64,000 bases of DNA from contig CAZLIC010000001.1 of NCBI GenBank assembly GCA_964559535.1, forward strand, positions 124,001 to 188,000. The letters run 5' to 3'. The notes beneath the pieces are model-generated. The model was given only the letters and a program-made list of their open reading frames with translations, was not told where the DNA came from and did no database searches. Source of the stretch: CAZLIC01 sp964559535. Lineage in GTDB: Bacteria > Pseudomonadota > Alphaproteobacteria > Rhodobacterales > Rhodobacteraceae. Positions 43,874 to 52,834 of this stretch are shown here, piece by piece (position 1 is the stretch's first letter; every line of letters starts with the position of its first letter). Made by a program: the position numbers and the translations under genes.

Positions 43874-43905
43874 GGCCCTCAGTCGCCCACGGCCCTCAGT
43901 CGCCC
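43872..43905. repeat. 17-bp tandem duplication at the tdk stop
   Basis: ACGGCCCTCAGTCGCCC occurs twice in a row and covers the end of tdk, so a second copy of its last codons and stop lies just beyond the real stop. Confidence 0.8.
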
Positions 43906-44474
43906 ACGGCCTCGCGCCAGTGGCGGCGGCACAGGCTCTGGTACGTCTCGTTGCCGCCGATCACCACTTGCGCACCGTCCGTCAGCGCCCGCCCGTCCGG
44001 CCCCTTGCGCACCACCATCGTCGCCTTCTTGCCGCAATGGCAGATGGTGCGCACCTCGCGCATCTCGTCGGCCCAGGCCAGAAGTGCGGCCGATCCCGGA
44101 AACAGGTCGCCGCGGAAATCCACCCGCAGGCCATAGCACATCACCGGCACCTTCAGGTCGTCCACCGCACGCGCCAGCTGCCACACCTGCGCCCGCGACA
44201 GGAACTGCGCCTCGTCGACAAACACGCAGGCCACCGGCCCCAGCGCCAGCCGCGCCTGCAGCTTGGCGTACAGGTCCTCGTCGGGGCCAAAGGTATCGGC
44301 CGGCTCGCCAATCCCAATCCGGCTGGCAATGCGGCCTTCGCCCGCCCGCCGGTCGAACTGCGCCGTCACCAGATAGGGCACCATCCCGCCTTCGCGGTAG
44401 TTGTGCGCCGCCTGCAGAAGCGCGGTCGACTTGCCCGCGTTCATCGTCGAATAATGGAAGTACAGTTTGGCCAT
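43896..44474 (-). CDS. tdk: thymidine kinase
   Basis: A 192-residue type II thymidine kinase. The Walker A-like loop is STMNAGKSTALLQ, the Walker B and catalytic region FVDEAQFL, and the lasso-domain zinc Cys residues lie in ICHCGKKA and near the C-terminus (LCRRHW). It phosphorylates thymidine to dTMP. It is separate from the deo/cdd salvage operon but works in the same pathway. Confidence 0.95.
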   Translation of the reverse strand: MAKLYFHYSTMNAGKSTALLQAAHNYREGGMVPYLVTAQFDRRAGEGRIASRIGIGEPADTFGPDEDLYAKLQARLALGPVACVFVDEAQFLSRAQVWQLARAVDDLKVPVMCYGLRVDFRGDLFPGSAALLAWADEMREVRTICHCGKKATMVVRKGPDGRALTDGAQVVIGGNETYQSLCRRHWREAVGD

Positions 44475-44720
44475 GCCGCCCCTTAGCGCGGCCCCGCCTT
44501 CCCTTGCAAGGTTGCGCCGGACCGCTGCCCGCAGGCTGCAGCCCGACGCCCCCATCCCGCCCCGGCTCTGGGGATACCGAAGCGGATCACACACGGACAC
44601 AAACGCGGGGCAGCCACTGTTCACACGCAAGCACCCAATCCCGCCGCCAAGGGGATGACACAGGCGGATTGTCACATTAATGGGAATGCATGCGGTGATT
44701 TCCCCCACGGAACCGGTGCC

Positions 44721-45176
44721 ATGTCGACCGAGAGCTACCTGAAGAAACACACCGAGGCGCTGGTCAAGGATGTGGGCATCGAAAAGGCCTGCGACCTGAC
44801 CGGCCGGTCCAAGGCAACGCTGGGCCGCTACTACTCGGACGCCGACGAGCATGACGATCGCTTCATGCCCATCGACGTGGTGGCAGCGCTGGAAGGCGCG
44901 GCCGGTTTCCCGCATGTGACCGCCGCCCTGGCCGACCTGCGCGGCATCACGCTGTCGTATGACGCCGACCGGGTCGAAGGCGACCAACCTTCGGACGTGA
45001 ACCAGGACGTGGTCGCCCTGTCGGAACGTTTTGCCAAGCTGATGGCCGAGTATCACAAGGCCATCAGCGACGGTGTGATCTCGGTGAACGAGGCGAAGCG
45101 GCTTCTGAAGGAAACCCTCTCGATCCAGGAAATCCTGCTGGAAATGAAGCTGAGCCTGGAACGCGAGGTCGAGTGA
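44721..45176 (+). CDS. conserved putative DNA-binding protein
   Basis: A 151-residue protein. The N-terminal ~45 residues (LVKDVGIEKACDLTGRSKAT, then LGRYYSD) look like a helix-turn-helix of the CII/phage-regulator kind. The C-terminal ~60 residues are helical and probably coiled coil (LMAEYHKAISDGVISVNEAK). It appears conserved in Rhodobacterales without a name. The upstream TTGTCA-rich gap should hold its promoter. A cytoplasmic regulatory role is an inference. Confidence 0.6.
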   Translation: MSTESYLKKHTEALVKDVGIEKACDLTGRSKATLGRYYSDADEHDDRFMPIDVVAALEGAAGFPHVTAALADLRGITLSYDADRVEGDQPSDVNQDVVALSERFAKLMAEYHKAISDGVISVNEAKRLLKETLSIQEILLEMKLSLEREVE

Positions 45177-45179
45177 CCG

Positions 45180-45551
45180 CTAGAATCCCTGCGACTGCAG
45201 CCAGTTGCAGGCGTTGGGGTCGCCGTTCAGCGAACAGGCCGTGTTGGCCTGCAACAGCGTGACATAGTAGCTGCACATCGCCGGATCGCCGCCCTGGCAG
45301 TGCTGGCCATAGCCGTACACCTGACAGGCCACGGCAAACCCCGACACTTCGCAGGCCCGCTGGTGGTAGGGCAGGCAGTAGTAGGGGTTGGCGGTGGTCT
45401 GGCAGGTCGCCTCCAGCATGTTGGGCGACACGCTGGTGCAGGGGTACGGGTTGCCGTTCTCGTCACGCCCGCAAGGCGCGCCAGGATCATAGGCCTGCGC
45501 CGTGGCCGCGGGGGCCGCAAGGCAGGCCAGAAGGGCCAAGGTCAGGCGCAT
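45180..45551 (-). CDS. small Cys-rich exported protein
   Basis: A 123-residue protein with a signal peptide ending AAPAATAQ. The mature part has eleven Cys (for example PCGRDENGNPYPC, ATCQ, YYCLPYHQRAC) and many Tyr and Gln, suggesting a disulphide-stabilised secreted protein. No family is recognised. The start at 45551 is set by the signal peptide; a longer frame upstream adds only basic residues. Confidence 0.6.
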   Translation of the reverse strand: MRLTLALLACLAAPAATAQAYDPGAPCGRDENGNPYPCTSVSPNMLEATCQTTANPYYCLPYHQRACEVSGFAVACQVYGYGQHCQGGDPAMCSYYVTLLQANTACSLNGDPNACNWLQSQGF

Positions 45552-45623
45552 TCCGCGCTCCCGGTTTGACACAGAAGAAACCCTGCGCAACCAGGCCGCG
45601 GACGTCCACGATTCTTTTCGCGG

Positions 45624-46961
45624 TCAGGCCGAACGCGGCCCCTTCGGACGGTCTGTCCGCCGCGGCGCACCCTTGCCCCCCGCGCCCAGCCCCTGCGGCT
45701 TGGCACCCTGCGGCTTGGCCCCCGGCCTGCCACCGCCACCTGCCGCCTGCGGCCGCCCCTGCTGCGGCCCGCGCCCCTGTGGGCGCTGCTGGCGCTGCCC
45801 AGGTTTCGGCGCCGCCGCCACCATGTCGGCTGCCCAGGGCGCGCCACCCAGCACCGGAATCGCCTTTTTCAGCAGCTTTTCAACAGCCTGGAACTCGCCC
45901 ATCTCTCCGGGCGCGCAGAAGCTGACCGCCGTGCCGCTGGCCCCCGCCCGCGCCGTACGGCCAATGCGGTGGACATAGTTCTCGGGCACGTTGGGCATGT
46001 CGTAATTGTACACATGCCGCACCGTCGGAATGTCGATCCCCCGCGCCGCCACATCCGTCGCCACCAGCACCGCCACCGTACCATCGCGGAAGTCGGCCAG
46101 GATGCGGTCACGCTGGTTCTGGCTGCGGTTGCCATGCAGCGCGCCCACCTTGAACCCCCAGCCTTCCAGCACCTTGGCCAGTTTGTCGGCGCCATGCTTC
46201 GTCCGCGAAAACACCAGCGCCTGCTCGCCCACGTGCTTCTTCAGGTACTCTTCCAGCAGCCGCGCCTTGTCGCCGTTGGGGATGAAGTGCACGCCCTGCG
46301 CGATGGCATCCACCGGCTTGCCGGGCGGCGCCACCTCGACCCGCAGGGGGTTGCGCAGGAACAGGCTGGCGATTTCCTCGATGTCCTTGGGCATCGTGGC
46401 CGAGAACATAAGTGTCTGGCGTTTCTGCGGAATCTGCTTGGCGATCTTGCGCAGCGAATGGATGAACCCCATGTCCAGCATGTGGTCGGCCTCGTCCAGC
46501 ACCAGATAGGCGCAGCGTTCCAGACTGACGTCCTGTCGCTCCAGCAGGTCGATCAGGCGGCCCGGCGTTGCCACCAGGATATCCACCCCGCGGGCCAGTC
46601 CCTGGGACTGCTTGTTGATCGACGCGCCGCCCACCACGGTTAGCACTTTCAGGGCTGTTCCTTTGGTGAAAGGCGCCAGCTGTTCGCAGATCTGGTTGGC
46701 CAGCTCACGCGTAGGCACAAGCACTAGCGCCCGCACGTGCCGGGGGCCGGGGGGATGGTTCAGGTCGAGGATGCGGTGCAAGAGCGGCAGGCCGAAGGCC
46801 AGCGTCTTGCCGGTGCCGGTCTGCGCCAGACCCATCAGGTCGGCGCCCTGCATGATCTGCGGGATCGAGCGTGCCTGGATCGGCGTGGGTTCGATGCGGC
46901 CGGTTTTATCCAGCGTTTCCAGAAGTTTGGGCATAAGCCCGAGAGTAGCGAAAGTGGTCAT
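45624..46961 (-). CDS. DEAD-box RNA helicase, RhlE-like
   Basis: A 445-residue protein with all helicase motifs: Q motif (PTPIQ), AQTGTGKT, PTREL, TPGR, DEAD in LVLDEADHMLD, SAT, ARGID and HRIGRTARAG. The ~75-residue C-terminal tail is Gly/Arg/Gln/Pro-rich (GQRQQRPQGRGPQQGR) and would bind RNA, as in RhlE/SrmB-type helicases of ribosome assembly and mRNA decay. ATG 46961 begins the family-typical MTTFATLGL. Confidence 0.93.
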   Translation of the reverse strand: MTTFATLGLMPKLLETLDKTGRIEPTPIQARSIPQIMQGADLMGLAQTGTGKTLAFGLPLLHRILDLNHPPGPRHVRALVLVPTRELANQICEQLAPFTKGTALKVLTVVGGASINKQSQGLARGVDILVATPGRLIDLLERQDVSLERCAYLVLDEADHMLDMGFIHSLRKIAKQIPQKRQTLMFSATMPKDIEEIASLFLRNPLRVEVAPPGKPVDAIAQGVHFIPNGDKARLLEEYLKKHVGEQALVFSRTKHGADKLAKVLEGWGFKVGALHGNRSQNQRDRILADFRDGTVAVLVATDVAARGIDIPTVRHVYNYDMPNVPENYVHRIGRTARAGASGTAVSFCAPGEMGEFQAVEKLLKKAIPVLGGAPWAADMVAAAPKPGQRQQRPQGRGPQQGRPQAAGGGGRPGAKPQGAKPQGLGAGGKGAPRRTDRPKGPRSA

Positions 46962-47210
46962 GGGGTGCCCCAGTCCAAGGATGCGCGAACGGTGCTCGGC
47001 CCCGCCTTCTGGCGCAACCCGAACCGCTTGCGGGAACCCCTGCGTGATGTGGGAACCGTGCCCGGACCCTTTGGTGCTCACGCGGCACGGGTGTCGGACA
47101 GGGGGCAGATGGGGGGTTTTGCGGCGCATGTCAACTGTCTTGCCCGCGTCTTCCTTGCGTCTTCCTTTTGTCCTCCCCTGCGCACGGTGGGTTTGGGGTG
47201 CGTTAAGGGG

Positions 47211-47231
47211 GTTGGGGTGAAGCCCGACCTA
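47211..47231. repeat. REP-like palindrome, family A
   Basis: GTTGGGGTGAAGCCCGACCTA, related to the copies at 13883 and 33499. Confidence 0.5.
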
Positions 47232-47279
47232 CCGGTGGCGGGGTGTTTTGTGATAGGTGGTCAGGGCAGAGGTGATGCC

Positions 47280-47483
47280 ATGAAGCGACGGATGACGGTC
47301 ACGATACCGGAAGACTTGAAGCGCGCGGCGCAGGCGCAGGCCGAACGCGAGGGCGTGACGCTGGACCGGTTCGTGGTGCGGGCCTTGGCCGCGCGGGTGG
47401 ACGCAGCGGCGGTGTTTGCCGAGCGCGGAAAGGGCGGGGATACCGAGTGGGCGGTGGCGTTTCTGGAGGCGCGGCCGGAGTGA
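47280..47483 (+). CDS. small ribbon-helix-helix-like protein
   Basis: A 67-residue protein. MTVTIPEDLKRAAQAQAERE followed by TLDRFVVRALAARV fits the ribbon-helix-helix fold of CopG/antitoxin proteins. No toxin gene follows, and REP-like palindromes flank it on both sides. It may be an orphan antitoxin or a stand-alone regulator. AGAGG lies about seven bases before ATG 47280. Confidence 0.6.
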   Translation: MKRRMTVTIPEDLKRAAQAQAEREGVTLDRFVVRALAARVDAAAVFAERGKGGDTEWAVAFLEARPE

Positions 47484-47494
47484 GGGGGCGAGTG

Positions 47495-47512
47495 GTGCGC
47501 TGAAGCGCACCC
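47495..47512. repeat. REP-like palindrome, family B
   Basis: GGTGCGC-TGAA-GCGCACC followed by CTACG, the same motif as 32276-32298 in the other orientation. Confidence 0.6.
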
Positions 47513-47575
47513 TACGCTTGCTGGAGGGGCGGCCGGAAAGGGTTGAGTGATCTCGGATTACGATCATGGACCACT

Positions 47576-47599
47576 TGATTTCACTCAGTTGTGAAATCA
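47576..47599. terminator. hairpin across the orphan gene's stop
   Basis: TGATTTCAC-TCAGTT-GTGAAATCA, a perfect 9-bp stem that includes the stop codon at 47581. There is no U-tract. Confidence 0.45.
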
Positions 47600-48108
47600 T
47601 CAAGCGCGAAATCACTGGAAATCTTTTGGACTTCAGTAAGAACGATGTCCATCGGTGCAGTCCATACCGATCCGTCACTTTTCCTAACTTTTTGAATGTA
47701 CGCGACTCCAGTTCCATACTTCTCGAATGAAAACGGAGCTAAGAGTCTTGTGTTCTGCCAATTAGAAGTTATCTTGTCGCCAATTGCAACGTTCTGAATT
47801 CTTACTCCATTCATTCCAAGGCGCATCGGCTGATTGAACGCGTCAAACTCAATAAAGCCGATACTAAATGCTACGATTTCGACATCAGAGGAATCTAGAA
47901 CTTGAACCCGATGCTCTACCAAGCCTAAGGGCTGATTTGCATTCGATGGAATAAACTCTGCCTGATACCAAGTTATTTCAAGGGGAGCGCCAGGTATTGA
48001 TATAGGTATCGCCGTTGACGCTTGGGCGCTCGCGCGAGTTGCAGCTGACGCAACCGATATCGCAAAAAGACACAAAAACAAAACATTGCCGAGACGCTTG
48101 AATTGCAT
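47581..48108 (-). CDS. orphan exported protein, AT-rich
   Basis: A 175-residue protein with a signal peptide ending TRASAQ. The mature part is beta-rich (LEITWYQAEFIPSNANQPLG, VEHRVQVLDSS, IVAFSIGFIEFD). No Cys is in the mature region and no family is recognised. Codons are clearly AT-richer than carB and the helicase, so it looks horizontally acquired. No integrase or repeat boundary is visible around it. Confidence 0.55.
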   Translation of the reverse strand: MQFKRLGNVLFLCLFAISVASAATRASAQASTAIPISIPGAPLEITWYQAEFIPSNANQPLGLVEHRVQVLDSSDVEIVAFSIGFIEFDAFNQPMRLGMNGVRIQNVAIGDKITSNWQNTRLLAPFSFEKYGTGVAYIQKVRKSDGSVWTAPMDIVLTEVQKISSDFALDDFTTE

Positions 48109-48210
48109 TCCCTTACACCCCGCACGACATTGTCACAACTAATAATATCCGCCATTTGCAGCCAAGTCGATCCCCAACATCTGACTAATCTTGCGTATGG
48201 CGCGCTCCCC

Positions 48211-51200
48211 TCACCCCTGCAACGTCCGCACCCCATACCCCTCCGCCCGCGCCATCATCGCGGCCACGGCGGCGACCGAGGCGGCGGCGGTGGTGAAGTA
48301 GGGAATTCGGTCCATCAGGGCCACGCGGCGGATGTCGCGGCTGTCGCTGATCGACTGGGTGCCTTCGGTGGTGTTCATCACCAGGGCGATGCGGTCGCTC
48401 TTCAACAAATCCACCACGTTGGGGCGGCCTTCGTAGACCTTGTTCACGTGCTCGGATGCGACCCCTTGGGTCGCGAGCCACGCAACGGTGCCCTTGGTGG
48501 CGACAATCGAGAAGCCCAGGCCGATGAGGTCGCGGGCGGCGGCGGCTAGCGCGGGGGTCTTGTCCATGTCCTTGACCGAGAGGAACACCGCGCCGCCCAG
48601 GGGCAGGTGGGTGCCTGCGCCCATCTGCGCCTTCAGGAAGGCCAGCGGGAAGGTGCGGTCCCAGCCCATGACCTCTCCGGTTGACCGCATTTCGGGGCCG
48701 AGGACGGGGTCGACGCCGGGGAATCGGGCGAAGGGGAGGACGGCCTCTTTCACCGAGAACCAGGGGGTTTTCGGGTCGGCGAGGGTGAGGGGGTCGGCAT
48801 AGGGCAGCGCGGTGTCGGGGCCGACGTCGGCGGGGTAGGGGGCGCGGAGGGGGAAGTTCGAGAGCGGCTCGCCGGCCATCAGGCGGGCGGCGATGGAGGC
48901 GATGGCCGAGTCGGTGGCCTTGGCCACGAAGGGGACGGTGCGCGAGGCGCGGGGGTTCACCTCCAGCACGTAGATGGTGCCGTCCTTGATGGCGAACTGG
49001 ACGTTCATGAGGCCGACGACGCGCAGGGCGCGGGCCATGACGGCGGTTTGCCGGGTAAGTTCGGCCACGGTGGCGTCGGAGAGCTGGTGGGGGGGGAGGC
49101 AGCAGGCCGAGTCGCCCGAATGCACCCCGGCCTCTTCGATGTGCTCCATGATGCCCGCAACGTGGACATTGGTGCCGTCGCACAGGGCATCGACGTCGAC
49201 CTCGACGGCGCCGGACAGGTAGCTGTCGAGCAGCACCGGGTTCTTGCCCGATACCTGCACGGCGGTGGTGATGTAGCGTTCCAGCTGGGCATCGTCGCGC
49301 ACGATTTCCATGGCGCGGCCGCCGAGGACGTAGCTGGGGCGGATGACGAGGGGGTAGCCGATCCTGCCTGCCACGGCGAAGGCCTGTTCCCGGGTGGTGG
49401 CGAGGCCGTTGACGGGTTGTTTCAGGCCAAGCGTGTTCAGCAGGCCCTGGAACCTTTCGCGGTCTTCGGCGAGGTCGATGGCGTCGGGGGTGGTGCCGAG
49501 GATGGGGATGCCCTCGTCCTTCAGCGCCTGGGCGAGTTTCAGCGGCGTCTGGCCGCCGAACTGCACGATGACGCCGTGCAGGGTGCCGTTCTCGCGCTCG
49601 ACCCGCAGGATTTCGAGCACATGCTCCAGCGTCAGCGGTTCGAAATACAGGCGGTCGGAGGTGTCGTAGTCGGTGCTGACGGTTTCCGGGTTGCAGTTGA
49701 CCATGATGGTCTCGAAGCCCGCCGCGGTCAGCGCAAAGCAGGCGTGGCAGCAGCAGTAGTCGAACTCGATCCCCTGCCCGATGCGGTTGGGGCCGCCGCC
49801 CAGAATGACCACCTTCCTGGCTGTCGTGGGGCGGGATTCGCATTCCACATCGCCCATCGCCGGGGCTTCGTAGGTGGAATACATGTAGGGCGTTTGCGCC
49901 TCGAACTCGGCGGCGCAGGTGTCGATGCGCTTGAACACGGCGTGCACGCCCTGCCGGGTGCGGGTGCGGCGGATGTTGCGTTCCTCCTGCCCCGTCAGCC
50001 TGGCCAGTCGGGCATCGGTGAAGCCCATCATCTTGAGCCTGCGCAGCCGCGTGGCGTCGCCCAGACCATCCGCGCGCACCTCGGCCTCGGTGTCGATGAT
50101 TTCGCGGATGCGGGCGAGGAACCAGGGGTCGAAGGCGGTGGCGGCGTGGATGTCGTCGTCGGTCAGGCCGTGGCGCATGGCCTGCGCCACCACGCGCAGG
50201 CGGTCGGGTGTGGCCTGCGACAAGGCCTTCAGAACCGCCGCCCTGTCGGGCGCGCCGGGGATGGCGATCTCGTCGAACCCGGTCAGGCCGGTTTCCAAGG
50301 ACGCCAGCGCCTTCTGCACGGATTCGTGGAAGGTGCGGCCGATGGCCATGGCCTCGCCCACCGATTTCATGGCGGTGGTCAGCAGGGGTTCGGATCCGGG
50401 GAACTTTTCAAAAGCGAACCGAGGGATCTTCGTCACGACGTAGTCGATCGAGGGTTCGAAGGATGCGGGCGTCACTTTCGTGATGTCGTTGTCCAGTTCG
50501 TCCAGCGTGTAGCCCACCGCCAGCTTGGCCGCGATCTTGGCGATGGGAAACCCCGTGGCCTTGGACGCCAGCGCCGAGGACCGCGACACGCGCGGGTTCA
50601 TCTCGATGACGACCATGCGGCCGTCCTTCGGGTTGATCGCCCATTGCACGTTGGATCCGCCGGTTTCCACGCCGATCTCGCGCAGCACGGCGATGCTGCC
50701 GTTGCGCATGATCTGGTATTCCTTGTCAGTCAGCGTCAGCGCCGGGGCCACGGTGATGCTGTCGCCGGTGTGCACCCCCATCGGGTCCAGGTTCTCGATG
50801 GAGCAGACGATGATGGCGTTGTCGGCGGTGTCGCGCACCACCTCCATCTCGAATTCCTTCCAGCCCAGAAGGGATTCGTCGATCAGCACCTGCGCCATGG
50901 GAGAGGCTTCGAGTCCGCCCTTCACGATGGCTTCATAGTCATCGCGGTTGTAGGCCACGCCGCCGCCGGTGCCGCCCAGCGTGAAGGCGGGGCGGATGAT
51001 GGCGGGCAGGCCGACGGTTTCCAGAACGCTCACCGCCTCGGCCACGCCGGCCGCGATGTCATACTTGCCGTCCAGGCGCTTGGGGGCGGCAATGATGGCG
51101 GCCTTCGGGTTTTCCAGCCCGATCCGGTCCATCGCCTCGCGGAACAGCTTGCGGTCTTCTGCCATTTCGATGGCGTGCCGCTTGGCCCCGATCATCTGCA

Positions 51201-51537
51201 CGTTGAACTTTTCCAGCACCCCCATGTCATCCAGCGCCAGCGCCGTGTTCAGCGCGGTCTGCCCGCCCATGGTGGGCAACAGCGCATCGGGGCGTTCCTT
51301 CTCGATGATGCGGGCGACCACTTCGGGCGTGATCGGCTCGATATAGGTGGCATCGGCCATGCCCGGGTCAGTCATGATGGTGGCGGGGTTCGAGTTGACC
51401 AGAACCACCCGGTACCCCTCTTCGCGCAGCGCCTTGCAGGCCTGGGCCCCCGAGTAGTCGAACTCGCAGGCCTGGCCAATGACGATGGGCCCCGCGCCGA
51501 TGATCATGATCGAGCGGATGTCGGTGCGTTTCGGCAT
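48211..51537 (-). CDS. carB: carbamoyl-phosphate synthase large chain
   Basis: A 1108-residue enzyme that makes carbamoyl phosphate for arginine and pyrimidines. The two homologous ATP-grasp halves are visible, each opening with IGAGPIVIGQACEFDYSG or LGGGPNRIGQGIEFDYCC. An oligomerisation region lies between them. The final ~140 residues form the MGS-like allosteric domain (VATKGTVAWLATQG). GGAGG lies eight bases before ATG 51537. No carA is in the window. It diverges from pabB. Confidence 0.97.
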   Translation of the reverse strand: MPKRTDIRSIMIIGAGPIVIGQACEFDYSGAQACKALREEGYRVVLVNSNPATIMTDPGMADATYIEPITPEVVARIIEKERPDALLPTMGGQTALNTALALDDMGVLEKFNVQMIGAKRHAIEMAEDRKLFREAMDRIGLENPKAAIIAAPKRLDGKYDIAAGVAEAVSVLETVGLPAIIRPAFTLGGTGGGVAYNRDDYEAIVKGGLEASPMAQVLIDESLLGWKEFEMEVVRDTADNAIIVCSIENLDPMGVHTGDSITVAPALTLTDKEYQIMRNGSIAVLREIGVETGGSNVQWAINPKDGRMVVIEMNPRVSRSSALASKATGFPIAKIAAKLAVGYTLDELDNDITKVTPASFEPSIDYVVTKIPRFAFEKFPGSEPLLTTAMKSVGEAMAIGRTFHESVQKALASLETGLTGFDEIAIPGAPDRAAVLKALSQATPDRLRVVAQAMRHGLTDDDIHAATAFDPWFLARIREIIDTEAEVRADGLGDATRLRRLKMMGFTDARLARLTGQEERNIRRTRTRQGVHAVFKRIDTCAAEFEAQTPYMYSTYEAPAMGDVECESRPTTARKVVILGGGPNRIGQGIEFDYCCCHACFALTAAGFETIMVNCNPETVSTDYDTSDRLYFEPLTLEHVLEILRVERENGTLHGVIVQFGGQTPLKLAQALKDEGIPILGTTPDAIDLAEDRERFQGLLNTLGLKQPVNGLATTREQAFAVAGRIGYPLVIRPSYVLGGRAMEIVRDDAQLERYITTAVQVSGKNPVLLDSYLSGAVEVDVDALCDGTNVHVAGIMEHIEEAGVHSGDSACCLPPHQLSDATVAELTRQTAVMARALRVVGLMNVQFAIKDGTIYVLEVNPRASRTVPFVAKATDSAIASIAARLMAGEPLSNFPLRAPYPADVGPDTALPYADPLTLADPKTPWFSVKEAVLPFARFPGVDPVLGPEMRSTGEVMGWDRTFPLAFLKAQMGAGTHLPLGGAVFLSVKDMDKTPALAAAARDLIGLGFSIVATKGTVAWLATQGVASEHVNKVYEGRPNVVDLLKSDRIALVMNTTEGTQSISDSRDIRRVALMDRIPYFTTAAASVAAVAAMMARAEGYGVRTLQG

Positions 51538-51718
51538 GGGGGTGGCCTCCGTTCGGTCCGCGGCGGGCAAATCGTCCGGCCTTATAGAGACGGGGAAGGG
51601 GGGCGCAAGGGGGGCTTCGGCGACGGCGCAAGATGCGTCGTGTGCGACGCTTACCGCGCGGGCGGTCGCGTGCTAGATCGCGTTTTCGGGCGGCAGTGGC
51701 CCGGCAGAGAGGTTGGGC

Positions 51719-52834
51719 GTGATCCTGATCGAGAACGGGCCGGACGGGCGGGCGGTGCAATTCGGTGCGCCGCGCGAAATTGTCGTTGCGCAAACGGCCG
51801 ACGCGGTGCGCCCGGCGCTGGACCGGCTGGACGCGGCGCGGGCGGCAGGACTGTGGGTGGCCGGGGTGATGGGCTACGAGGCCGGGCTGGCGCTGGAGCC
51901 GCGGCTGTCGGGGCTGATGCCCGGGCGGCTGCCGGGGCCGCTGATGGCCTTCGGCGTGTTCGACGGACCGGAGGCACCGGGCGCCTTGCCGGGGACGGCA
52001 GGCCTGTCGATGACGCAGCCCGAGCCGGTGGTGACCCGCGCCGCCTATGGCGCGGCGTTTGACCGGGTGGCAGGCTACATTGCGGCGGGTGACTGCTATC
52101 AGGTGAACCTGACCTTTCCGATGGCGGCGCGGCTGTCGGGCGGGGATGCGCTGGGGCTGTATGCCCGGCTGCAGGCGCGCGGCGCGGTGCGGCACGGCGG
52201 GTTCGTGGATCTGGGCGTGGGGCCTGCGGTGGTGTCGCGCAGCCCCGAGCTGTTCTTTGCCGTCGATGCCGCGGGGCGGATCGTGGCGCGGCCGATGAAG
52301 GGCACGGCGCCGCGCCATCCGGATGCGGGCGAGGACGCGCGGCTGTCGCGGGAGCTGTTCGAAAGCGTCAAGGCGCGGGCGGAAAACCTGATGATCGTGG
52401 ACCTGCTGCGCAACGACATTGGCAGGATTTCGCAAATCGGCTCGGTGCGGGTGCCGGAATTGTATGCGGTGGAGGCCTTCACCACCGTTCATCAGATGAG
52501 TTCCACCGTGACCGGGCAGCTGGCGGGGGCACCGGGGATGGCGGGGCTGATGGCGGCGTTGTTTCCCTGCGGTTCGGTTACCGGGGCGCCGAAGATCCGC
52601 GCGATGGAGATCATCCGCGAGGTCGAGCCGCATCCGCGTGGGGCCTATTGCGGGGCGATGGGGTGGATGGCGCCGGACGGGCGCGCGGGCTTTGCGGTGA
52701 CGATCCGCACGCTGTCGGTGTTTGAGGGCACGCATGTTACGCTGAACGTCGGCGGCGGTGTGGTGGCGGATTCCACAGCCGAGGGCGAATGGGAGGAGGC
52801 GCTGTGGAAGGCGCGTTACGCCAAGGGGTTCTAG
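51719..52834 (+). CDS. pabB: aminodeoxychorismate synthase component I
   Basis: A 371-residue chorismate-binding enzyme for folate synthesis. CYQVNLTFP, RPMKGTAPRHPD, ENLMIVDLLRNDIGRI and PCGSVTGAPKIRAMEII are the conserved chorismate-site blocks, complete to the C-terminus. The absence of an anthranilate feedback motif and the neighbour pabC favour PabB over TrpE. GTG 51719 has AGAGAGG six bases upstream; TTG 51713 is an alternative. It overlaps pabC by 31 bases. Confidence 0.9.
   Translation: MILIENGPDGRAVQFGAPREIVVAQTADAVRPALDRLDAARAAGLWVAGVMGYEAGLALEPRLSGLMPGRLPGPLMAFGVFDGPEAPGALPGTAGLSMTQPEPVVTRAAYGAAFDRVAGYIAAGDCYQVNLTFPMAARLSGGDALGLYARLQARGAVRHGGFVDLGVGPAVVSRSPELFFAVDAAGRIVARPMKGTAPRHPDAGEDARLSRELFESVKARAENLMIVDLLRNDIGRISQIGSVRVPELYAVEAFTTVHQMSSTVTGQLAGAPGMAGLMAALFPCGSVTGAPKIRAMEIIREVEPHPRGAYCGAMGWMAPDGRAGFAVTIRTLSVFEGTHVTLNVGGGVVADSTAEGEWEEALWKARYAKGF

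Noticed and set aside
48185..52062. Very long open frames opposite carB on both strands (up to 1004 codons)
   Set aside because: Shadows of the high-GC carB gene; composition is Arg/Gly/Pro/His-rich without domains.
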